From: Phycisphaerae bacterium | Lineage (GTDB): Bacteria; Planctomycetota; Phycisphaerae; Phycisphaerales; SM1A02 | Length of the DNA: 37,502 nucleotides | Assembly (NCBI GenBank): GCA_002722935.1 | Contig: PBMX01000024.1 | Span: forward strand, 1-37,502 | Direction of reading: 5' to 3' | Shown here: one piece after another, positions 24,090-31,524 of the stretch | How positions within the stretch are numbered: the stretch's first letter is position 1 | How the letters are laid out: every line of letters starts with the position of its first letter | The notes under the pieces: model-generated | What the model saw: the letters and a program-made list of their open reading frames with translations, nothing else | Database searches by the model: none | What the model was told of the DNA's origin: nothing | Program-made: the position numbers and the translations under genes

Positions 24090-26012
24090 ATGAGGGCCTC
24101 CAGGAGCGCCAAGGACAGGGTTTCATCCATTCTGGATCACGCAGTGACGAGTACACCCAGGACATCTTCAGGGTTCAACGAGGCCTTCATACTCCACCTT
24201 CGTGGAGCTGCATGGCATGGTCTTCTTGCAGAATTGGACCCAGTGCTCGGCCCACGCGTGCTGGAAACCGTCTCCTTCGAAGGCCAGGGGGACCAGGCCG
24301 TCCAGGACTGGATCGATCATCGAGGCGTCAAGACCGTTCGAGCCATCCTCCCGGCCTCGAATGTGATCTGTCGAACATGCAGTCTGCCGGTAACCGATGA
24401 GGCACAACTCGAGTCCGCCCTGCAGTTGCAGGTAGAGACACGCCTGCTTGGTGCCGCCCCGACCCACAGGACTGGAGCAGCACTCCTGCCAGCCGCCTCC
24501 CATGCCAGCACGCGGACGGGCTTGATCCTCGCCTGGCCTGAAACCTCGAGTTTCACAGGCCCGCAACTCGAGGAATCCCCCTATTTCATACCGGATATCG
24601 CGGCGCTTGCTTCTCTGGTGGATGGACTTCATCCCGCCGACCCATTGGTGTGGTGTGATCGGACGGACGGCTCCGTAGGCCTCGTCCTGGCCCAGCAGGA
24701 ACGCGTCCTTGTCCGCGCCACCCGCGAAGAACCCGGCCTCGACCAATCCGCAAAGGACAGGTTCCACAACCTGCTTCTTGAAACCGCCCTCCAGACCGGC
24801 AGTACCCAGGACTCGGCCGAGTCGATGGCACAACGAACAACTTCGTCGATGGAAGCCCTCCAGGGCAGTCAACTCCTCCTGTTGCCACAGGAGGTTGTCG
24901 ACAGTATCCATGAACGTGCCAGGGATGTACCCACTGATCCGGACTGGCTCAACGAGTGGGGCATCTGCCTTGGAGCCGCCATGGCAATGGGAGACGACCT
25001 GGTCCTGCTGACGTCCTTCAGGCGCGAGATTCCCATGGAGGCTCCCGCCTTCCTTGAAATGAGCACCGAGCGGCTGGGGATGAAGAACGTAGCCGCACTC
25101 CTTGCACTCGTTGCCGTACTCGTTCTTGCCTTCGGTCCCCTTCTCGTCCACGGCACGAGGCTCGGCCTTCTTTCGATCCTGCACCCCGAGATCGATGCAC
25201 AGGTTCGTTCCTACGAGGAGGGCACGAACCAGTCGACGATGTACAGGGCCATGATGAACGAGGCATGGCCGATGTCGAAGCTCATGGCCGACATCGCGAA
25301 CAACACGCCCGAAGGCATCGATATCGAATCCATCAAGATCGGGCATGGTGAACCGGTGAAGATCCGCGGAGTCGCAAAGCCAAGTGGTGATGGAGATGCC
25401 GCCGCGCTGGCGACCCTGATGAAGGCCCAGCTGCAGGGCTCCGGGGTTTTCGATGACGTGACCCTGCGATGGGAAAACTCCGAGACCTACGGGGACCGCT
25501 CCTTCGACATCAGTGCCGAGGTGAAGCGGCCTCATTTCAGGCCCGCCTACGCAACCGAGCAGGACTTCGGAGCCTGGACTCTTTCCGCGAGGCGAAGTGG
25601 AGAAGGGCCCGGCGGTGAGGAGTCGGGTGACACGGGCGATGTACTCGTCGAGGCCGAGACTCCCAGGACCCCGGTGGTGGCCACGCCACCCCAAACGAAT
25701 GACCTTGTCGAATCGCAGTCCCCTCGCACCTCGAGACCAAGCCGCGGCGGCAATGACGGGCTGGCTTCCCGAGGAAACTCCGACAATCAGGGAGCCGACC
25801 TGACGAGTGTTCCCACCGGGCGTATTCCCGAACCGCTCACCGAGGACCAGATCAGCACCCTGTCGATGGACGAGGCGAGGATCAAGCTCAAGGAAGTCGC
25901 GGATGCACGGAAACACGTCAGGGATGAAGCCGTGAAGGATCGACTTCAGACCGAGTTCAGGATGATCATGAACCACATGCGAGTACTGCGTGAAAGCGGA
26001 GGATCCCGATGA
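24090..26012 (+). CDS. gspL: GspL-like type II secretion platform protein with long C-terminal extension
   Basis: GspL is a bitopic protein whose cytoplasmic domain holds GspE and whose periplasmic domain pairs with GspM. This 640-aa protein has a cytoplasmic half of about 325 residues with an actin-like pattern (VLETVSFEGQGDQAVQDWI, then LPVTDEAQLESALQLQVETRLL; position guides). One membrane helix follows near residues 335-355 (ALLALVAVLVLAFGPLLVHG), then a ferredoxin-like region containing DIESIKIGHGEPVKIRGVA. After about residue 500 comes a low-complexity Ser/Pro/Thr/Gly/Glu stretch, and a charged helical tail (DEARIKLKEVADARKHVRD). GspL is normally about 400 residues, so this tail is unusual. 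It overlaps gspM by 4 bases. Confidence 0.78.
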   Translation: MRASRSAKDRVSSILDHAVTSTPRTSSGFNEAFILHLRGAAWHGLLAELDPVLGPRVLETVSFEGQGDQAVQDWIDHRGVKTVRAILPASNVICRTCSLPVTDEAQLESALQLQVETRLLGAAPTHRTGAALLPAASHASTRTGLILAWPETSSFTGPQLEESPYFIPDIAALASLVDGLHPADPLVWCDRTDGSVGLVLAQQERVLVRATREEPGLDQSAKDRFHNLLLETALQTGSTQDSAESMAQRTTSSMEALQGSQLLLLPQEVVDSIHERARDVPTDPDWLNEWGICLGAAMAMGDDLVLLTSFRREIPMEAPAFLEMSTERLGMKNVAALLALVAVLVLAFGPLLVHGTRLGLLSILHPEIDAQVRSYEEGTNQSTMYRAMMNEAWPMSKLMADIANNTPEGIDIESIKIGHGEPVKIRGVAKPSGDGDAAALATLMKAQLQGSGVFDDVTLRWENSETYGDRSFDISAEVKRPHFRPAYATEQDFGAWTLSARRSGEGPGGEESGDTGDVLVEAETPRTPVVATPPQTNDLVESQSPRTSRPSRGGNDGLASRGNSDNQGADLTSVPTGRIPEPLTEDQISTLSMDEARIKLKEVADARKHVRDEAVKDRLQTEFRMIMNHMRVLRESGGSR

Positions 26013-26584
26013 TCGATGCGAACACGCATGTCGAGCGATTCAAGGGACTGCCGAGATCCTGGCAGTGGATCCTCCTCGCGACCACGTTCATGGTCGCCTT
26101 CCTGACCTGGGCATATGTCATCGCCCCGATCGGGGACGGCTGGGCCGAGCAGGCGAACCGCATCGAAGCGGACCTCGACCGCACCAGCAGCGGCATTGCG
26201 ATGGATGCCCACACGAAGAACGCCGTCATGATCTTCGGCCCACTCGATCTGCCCAACAAGAAGGCCGACGGGTCGTTGACGCTGATCGAGAACGTGCAGA
26301 TGATTCTCGCCGATCGCGGAATCACGAATGACACCTTCTACCAGTCGCAAAGTGCGAACATCAAGGCAAGCGTGCTTCCGTGAGTTGCGCGTGCGGGCGA
26401 GAAGATCGAGCGCATCAAGGGTGAACTCGACTTCGAATCGAAGCCCGAGGTGGCCATCGCCATCATCGCCGACATGGAACGAAGCCCTGAGATCGAAGCG
26501 ATCTCGAACCTCAAGATGGACAAGTTGGGCAACGGCCAGGTTCGAACCCGCCTGACCGTGGAAGCATGGGTGAGAACACGATGA
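26009..26584 (+). pseudogene. gspM: GspM-like gene interrupted by an in-frame TGA
   Basis: The gene starts at ATG 26009 (4-base overlap with gspL). One membrane helix (WILLATTFMVAFLTWAYVIAP) is followed by a PilO/GspM-type periplasmic part. TGA at 26381-26383 would end the product at 124 aa (...SANIKASVLP). The same frame continues without another stop to 26584: ARAGEKIERIKGELDFESKP ... TRLTVEAWVRTR, which completes the ferredoxin-like domain. The final stop overlaps the ATG of gspC by 4 bases, as elsewhere in the operon, so the intact gene clearly spans 26009-26584 (191 codons before the stop). CGA to TGA is one C-to-T change. Options are a real null allele, a sequencing error, or readthrough. 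No good start for a separate second half is visible. Confidence 0.82.
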
Positions 26585-27378
26585 ACACATCGAAACAGTC
26601 ATCACTTCGCGGCCCCCTGGGGATCAGCCTGCTGGCTCTCCTGATCATCGGCGTGTTCCTCGTGGCCATGATGCCGGCCATCTACAGGTCGGCATCCACG
26701 GTCTTCACCTCCGGTACTGATGAGGCCGGTTCGATCGACAACCTGATCGTGGCCCATTCGGGAAACATGGACACGGACCTGGACCGGTTCAACGGCCGGT
26801 CCTTCTTCTACCTGCCGCCGATCAAGCGACGCCCGGCTCCACCACCCCCACCGCCTCCGCCGCCGGTGGTCACCGAGCCGGTTGAACCTCCTCCACCACC
26901 GCCGCCCACCTACCCACCGAACTACACGGGGCCGAAACTCATTGCCATCCTGGGCGATGAAGCCTGGTTCCGGAAGCCCAGCAGCCTCAAGTTCGGTGTC
27001 GAGGATCCCAAGACCCGGATCCGGGTCGGTGAAACGATGCATGGCATCGAACTGCTGTCGACGAATCCACCGCGTGGCATCGAGGTCAAGTACAACGATG
27101 GAGGCCCCTACGAGGTCCCCCTCATCGACATGGACTCGGATCCCTTCTCGAAGGACATCGACACGTCGGTCCCCCGGGGAATTCTCGAGGATATCGACCA
27201 GGAGGATGCCGCCCCGGCATCGCCTCCTCCAGCCGTCGAAACCCCCGCTGAACCGGCCCAGGAGCCCCCTTCAAAGGCAGTTTCTCCGGAAACCCCCTCT
27301 GAAACCCCTGCCGAGCAGGATCCACCCCCACCGCCGGTCCCCTCCCAGTCACCCGGCGGGCTCGATGAGTTCGAATGA
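26581..27378 (+). CDS. gspC: GspC-like inner-membrane protein with polyproline linker
   Basis: GspC joins the inner-membrane platform to the secretin. The start chosen is ATG 26581 (MNTSKQSS), which overlaps the full gspM frame; ATG 26566 is an alternative. One N-terminal membrane helix (LGISLLALLIIGVFLVAMM) is followed by a periplasmic linker with two proline runs (9 and 7 Pro). Then comes a small beta domain (GPKLIAILGDEAWFRKPSS ... RIRVGETMHGIELLS) that resembles the HR domain of GspC/PilP. The tail is Pro/Glu/Ser-rich. There is no PDZ domain. Assignment rests on topology, the small beta domain and place before gspD; PilP-like is the alternative name. Confidence 0.72.
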   Translation: MNTSKQSSLRGPLGISLLALLIIGVFLVAMMPAIYRSASTVFTSGTDEAGSIDNLIVAHSGNMDTDLDRFNGRSFFYLPPIKRRPAPPPPPPPPPVVTEPVEPPPPPPPTYPPNYTGPKLIAILGDEAWFRKPSSLKFGVEDPKTRIRVGETMHGIELLSTNPPRGIEVKYNDGGPYEVPLIDMDSDPFSKDIDTSVPRGILEDIDQEDAAPASPPPAVETPAEPAQEPPSKAVSPETPSETPAEQDPPPPPVPSQSPGGLDEFE

Positions 27379-27465
27379 CCCTCGATTTGGTGGAATAGAG
27401 CCCCTCTCCGATTCGTTCAACAGGCCCAGTCGATCCGATACAGGGTGCATGGACCTATTGAAACC

Positions 27466-27471
27466 GGAGGG
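27466..27471 (+). promoter_or_regulatory. ribosome binding site deciding the gspD start
   Basis: GGAGGG lies 9 bases before GTG 27481, which opens directly into a signal peptide. An earlier in-frame GTG at 27445 lacks such a site. Confidence 0.6.
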
Positions 27472-27480
27472 AATCCAGAC

Positions 27481-30312
27481 GTGGCATCCAGGCAGTTGAT
27501 CCGATTCGTATTTCCGACTCTTCTCTTCGTAGCGGCCCCGGCTCTCCTCGCCCAGGCCCAGGAAGATGAGCGACCGGCCCCCGAACCACCGACCACTGCG
27601 GGAGCACCGGAAGAGGACACGTCCGACCCCATCACCTTCCCCGGGACGGATGAAACCGTCTCGACTCGAGAAGGTGCGTCCTCGCGTCCATCCGACAGGA
27701 TCGATCCCGAGGAAGAGGCTCACCTGGAACGACGGCCCATACCGGAAGGCAAGATGAACCTCGCGCTTGACGAGGTTTCCATCTCCGACCTGATTCCATG
27801 GATCGCCGAGATCACCGGGAAGATCGTCATGCCCCTGGGCCTGGAAGGATCGGGCATCGGGCTTGGAACCGGCGGTGGGAAGATCACCCTCATCGTCGAC
27901 GAGCCGATCGAGAAGCGTGAAGCTCTGGAGATGATCTTCAGCGCCCTGCGCATGAACAAGATCGCCGTCATCGAACGACCTGATGTCATCATCCTGACCA
28001 AACTCGAGATCACCCAGATCACGAACGAGATGAGTGACATCCCCGTGCTCGACTCGGCGGTCGACGTGCGGGATCGCATGGACCGCGGCACCATCGTCCT
28101 GAAGATCTTCAACGTCGAACGAACCGATGCCGTCGAGATCTCGGAAAAGCTGGCCGACATGAAGCCGGACTACGCCGAGGTCTGGGTGGACGAGATGTCG
28201 AACCAGATCATCGTGCTCGGTGACATCGGCCTCTGCCAGCAGTACGACAAGATCATCCGGGAACTGGACCAGAAATGGCTCAACAGGAAGCTGCACACCT
28301 TCCGGCTCAGGTGGGCCGACGCCAACGAGGTCTCCAACAACATCCTCGACATCTTCGAGGAAGGGACGGCAACCGCATCCTCCCGTTCTCGATCGTCCAG
28401 CACCAACCGGTCGAATACGCAGCAGCGGGGCAACACGCGAACCACGTCCACGACCACCGCCTCCGGCGTCGAGCTGCGCCTCACGGTCAACGTCCAGCAG
28501 AACGCGGTGACGGTGCAGTGTGAACCGGAGGTCATGGAAGAGATCGCGATGCTGATCCTGACCGAGTGGGATGTCCCCCGTTCGCCCGGAACTTCGAGGC
28601 TCTTCGTCCTCAAGTACACCGATCCATTGAAGGTCAAGACCCTGCTCGAGGAAGTGCTCGGTGAAAGCACCGGGGCCTCGGCGACCGCCCGGGGTGGGCA
28701 GAACGCCCAGCGCGCAAATGCGACCCAGGCGATCTCCGGCATCTACTCCATCGATGCCTACCCGGACAAGAACGCCCTGCTCGTACTCGCCAAGACCGTC
28801 GAGTCGTTCGACTTCATCCAGACCATCATCAATGAACTGGATCAACCCAGCTCCGTGGGCGTCCCGCGAATCGTTCCCTTGAAATACGCCCGGGCCGTGG
28901 AACTGGCCGAGGAACTCAACGTGCTGCTCTCGAAACCGGGCGCGAACGTTTCAATCCCGAGACCGGAGTCGGGACTCAGCGGCGAGGGATTCGAATCCCC
29001 AAGCGGCACCGGTACCGGCAGTTCAACTGCCGACAGTTCCGGAAGCCAGGACCTGTCCTTCCCATGGCAGCGAGGGAGCGAGTCGGATGACCAGTCGCCG
29101 GAGTCCTCGCTGATCGGCAAGGTTCGAATCGTCCCCGTGGTGCGGCAGAATGCACTGGCCATTCTTTCTCCAGCCGCCTTCGTCGAGCCCATGGTGGACC
29201 TGATCCAGAACTTCGACATTCCCCGCAGGCAGGTCCTGCTGTCGGCGACGATCGTAGAGGTCGACATCACGGATCAGTGGAATCTCGGGACCAAGTGGGG
29301 CAACAACCCGCAGGCCTCCAGCAGCGTCAACGGGCAGTTCTTCGGTGGCGGCCTCTTCGATGCCGCAGCCGGCACAGCTGGCGCGGCCGGAGGATTCAGC
29401 TTCGGGATCACCGACTTCCTCGACAACCTGCTCGATGGAACAACCAGTTCCACACTGAATGTCAGCGCATTCGATGTCCAGGTGATCATCGAGGCCCTCG
29501 CGCAGGTCACCAATACCCGCATCATCCAGGAGCCGCGTGTCTTCACCGCGGACAACGAGGAAGCGATCTTCTTCTCGGGCAAGGAAGTCCCGATCCCCGT
29601 GAGCAATACGACCGACCTCAGTGGCGGCAACTCGCTCAATACGCAGATCGAGTACAGGGACGTGGGTGTCTTCCTCAACGTGAGGCCGCGAATCACCCAG
29701 GAAGGAACGGTCGACCTGGAAATCAGCCTTCAACTCTCGGATTCGGTCGGCAATGCAACGGTCGGCCAGATCCAGGGTGAAGTCTTCTCCAGGAAACAGG
29801 TCAACAGTCACGTCATCGTGCTCGATGGACAGACCGTCGTGCTCGGCGGCCTCCTGAAGGAGACTGAAACCCAGATCAAGCAGAAGATTCCGCTGCTGGG
29901 CGACATTCCCATCCTCGGTGAACTCTTCAAGTACAACGACGAGAGCCTGGAGCGGCTTGAACTGCTCGCCTTCATTACGCCGACCGTCGTCCATCGCCCC
30001 CTGGACAACTACGACAACTACAACAGGGAGGATCTCATCCGACTGGAAGAGGTCTCCCAGCCTCTGGCCGATCAGGTCGTCGGGCGGTCATGGTTCTCCG
30101 AAGGCGAGATGCAGTTGAACATCTCCGAGCGCATCACGTCCAGCAAGAACGCCAAGGAAGCCAAAGGGCGTGTCGACGATGGGCTCGTGGAGCCTCCGGA
30201 CCGTGACGCGATCCAGACCGAGATCGACAACATCGAATCAACCGAACCCGATGATGTGCCAAGTGATCTTGACGACATCGACGACATCAAGCCAGAGAAA
30301 CAGCCGGAATGA
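27481..30312 (+). CDS. gspD: type II secretion outer-membrane secretin GspD
   Basis: GspD forms the multimeric gated channel in the outer membrane. From GTG 27481 the protein is 943 aa; GTG 27445 would add 12 residues before the signal peptide (RFVFPTLLFVAAPALLAQA). Periplasmic N domains follow: an N0-like region (MNLALDEVSISDLIPWIAEI), then N1-N3-type repeats (IVLKIFNVERTDAVEISEKL; FVLKYTDPLKVKTLLEEVL; IVPLKYARAVELAEELNVLL). The secretin core runs from about VRIVPVVRQNALAIL to VVLGGLLKETETQIKQKIPL, with the LLGDIPILGELF signature and AFITPTVV. Ser/Thr/Gly-rich inserts separate the N domains. An Asp-rich tail of about 90 residues ends the protein. The 102-base gap before it (27379-27480) holds no gene. 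Confidence 0.93.
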   Translation: MASRQLIRFVFPTLLFVAAPALLAQAQEDERPAPEPPTTAGAPEEDTSDPITFPGTDETVSTREGASSRPSDRIDPEEEAHLERRPIPEGKMNLALDEVSISDLIPWIAEITGKIVMPLGLEGSGIGLGTGGGKITLIVDEPIEKREALEMIFSALRMNKIAVIERPDVIILTKLEITQITNEMSDIPVLDSAVDVRDRMDRGTIVLKIFNVERTDAVEISEKLADMKPDYAEVWVDEMSNQIIVLGDIGLCQQYDKIIRELDQKWLNRKLHTFRLRWADANEVSNNILDIFEEGTATASSRSRSSSTNRSNTQQRGNTRTTSTTTASGVELRLTVNVQQNAVTVQCEPEVMEEIAMLILTEWDVPRSPGTSRLFVLKYTDPLKVKTLLEEVLGESTGASATARGGQNAQRANATQAISGIYSIDAYPDKNALLVLAKTVESFDFIQTIINELDQPSSVGVPRIVPLKYARAVELAEELNVLLSKPGANVSIPRPESGLSGEGFESPSGTGTGSSTADSSGSQDLSFPWQRGSESDDQSPESSLIGKVRIVPVVRQNALAILSPAAFVEPMVDLIQNFDIPRRQVLLSATIVEVDITDQWNLGTKWGNNPQASSSVNGQFFGGGLFDAAAGTAGAAGGFSFGITDFLDNLLDGTTSSTLNVSAFDVQVIIEALAQVTNTRIIQEPRVFTADNEEAIFFSGKEVPIPVSNTTDLSGGNSLNTQIEYRDVGVFLNVRPRITQEGTVDLEISLQLSDSVGNATVGQIQGEVFSRKQVNSHVIVLDGQTVVLGGLLKETETQIKQKIPLLGDIPILGELFKYNDESLERLELLAFITPTVVHRPLDNYDNYNREDLIRLEEVSQPLADQVVGRSWFSEGEMQLNISERITSSKNAKEAKGRVDDGLVEPPDRDAIQTEIDNIESTEPDDVPSDLDDIDDIKPEKQPE

Positions 30313-31523
30313 CGCGAACGGCCCTCATCATCATGCTTGCCGGATCGATGGCGCTGCCTGCCTGCACGACGTCCAATCGACAGAACCAGCCTCCACCGAT
30401 GAGCGCGCAAGCAACGAAGCGACTCCAGGAAATCGCAGAGCAGGAACTCCGACGTGGCAGCACCTTCTCGATCAGGTTCCAGGCCCAGCTCCAGGACATG
30501 GGTGAAGTCCCATACGATCAGTCGCCCCTGCCACTGGTGAGCCCGGACGGTCACTACATCGCGACATCGGTAGGCGTCGCCCCCGAGATGGCCACCCTGC
30601 TCGCCGAGCCGGGCAGTCCCTCTCCTCTGGCCACGGGCATCGAGATCTGGAAGATCGACCACCAGACAGGCGCCCTTTCGGCCACGTGCACCCTGCCTCC
30701 CCCGCTGCTCCTTGGTCGCTCCGCGGATACCGAGGGCTTCCTCGTCGAGTCCCCCACCCCACAGGGCCCGAGGAAGATCGGCAAGGTTTCGTGGACCACC
30801 GGGGAACTGGACTGGCTCGTCGATGACGAGAATGTCAACGCCTTCGCGACCATCGGACCCCGAGGTCAACTGGCCTACTCGACCCGGCCCGTCGGCCAGG
30901 AGGGATTCAGCCTCGTGGTACGAAACAGTGGTGGGACCGAGCTCGAAGTCGGCACGCTTGAGGGCAACTGGTACTTCCCGACATGGAGCACCAGAAATGA
31001 CCGCCTCTACGCCTTCTGGATATCTCCCGAGCACGACCTGCGCCTCGTGAGCATGCTCACCATCTCACAGGAGGCCATGGCTGCATCCATGAAGGACCTC
31101 GACCTCGGCGGCAATGCCACTGCACGAGTTGCCTACAGGGCGGTCGCGGTGCAACCTGTCGTGCAGGGACTCGGGTCGACGCCGACGGAGGAACTGCTCT
31201 TCTGGCATCCCGGCGAGGAACAACTGGTTGCATGGAGTCCGGGAGACAAGTCCCCCTTCATCCTCATGGAAAATGCCCTCGCTGCGGTCCACGACATCTC
31301 GGGCCGTTACCTCGTCACGACCGCCGACGAACTTCGGTACGTCGATCCGACGCGGATGAATCGATCCGTCCGCCTACACGACCAGGTTGCCATTCCCTTC
31401 AGGACGACCGCAGCTACGGGGCACTACCTCCTGCTGACACCCACCAGTGATCGTGTCAGCATCCGCGCACTGATCCCGAGCAACCAGTCCAGAACGATCC
31501 TCGGCACGGCCCCTTCATCCTGA
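30309..31523 (+). CDS. lipoprotein, possible beta-propeller, at the end of the T2SS operon
   Basis: The 404-aa protein starts at an ATGA overlapping the gspD stop. The lipoprotein signal is MTRTALIIMLAGSMALPAC, with C20 as the lipidated residue (LPAC lipobox). The mature part is rich in short strand units with dipeptides such as SPDGHYIA, GPRGQLAYS, WSTRNDRLYAFW and DISGRYLVTT, suggesting a WD40/TolB-like propeller. I do not recognise the family. Translational coupling to gspD suggests a T2SS accessory role, for example at the outer membrane, although it is much larger than the usual pilotin GspS. It ends one base before the stop of the convergent POT gene. Confidence 0.6.
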   Translation: MTRTALIIMLAGSMALPACTTSNRQNQPPPMSAQATKRLQEIAEQELRRGSTFSIRFQAQLQDMGEVPYDQSPLPLVSPDGHYIATSVGVAPEMATLLAEPGSPSPLATGIEIWKIDHQTGALSATCTLPPPLLLGRSADTEGFLVESPTPQGPRKIGKVSWTTGELDWLVDDENVNAFATIGPRGQLAYSTRPVGQEGFSLVVRNSGGTELEVGTLEGNWYFPTWSTRNDRLYAFWISPEHDLRLVSMLTISQEAMAASMKDLDLGGNATARVAYRAVAVQPVVQGLGSTPTEELLFWHPGEEQLVAWSPGDKSPFILMENALAAVHDISGRYLVTTADELRYVDPTRMNRSVRLHDQVAIPFRTTAATGHYLLLTPTSDRVSIRALIPSNQSRTILGTAPSS

Positions 31524-31524
31524 A

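Noticed and set aside
24168-25976. 602-codon open frame opposite gspL
   Set aside because: It is a reverse-strand shadow of a GC-rich gene; no motif, signal or ribosome binding site supports it.
26381-26410. UGA as selenocysteine in the GspM-like protein
   Set aside because: Only a weak 5-bp stem follows the TGA, the family has no known selenocysteine site, and the position is better explained as a former CGA arginine codon.
26328-26560. Frameshift as the cause of the broken gspM
   Set aside because: Coding before and after the TGA is in the same frame (both from 26009), so a substitution rather than an indel explains it.
26820-26910. TonB, because of the proline runs in the protein before gspD
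   Set aside because: No TonB C-terminal domain follows; the small beta domain and operon position fit GspC/PilP.
17343-30312. Type IV pilus (PilB/PilC/PilM-Q) instead of T2SS
   Set aside because: Minor pseudopilins H, I, J and a clear GspK are present, with GspG-type DPWGNP; no pilT or pilA is seen. The L, M and C letters remain the least certain.
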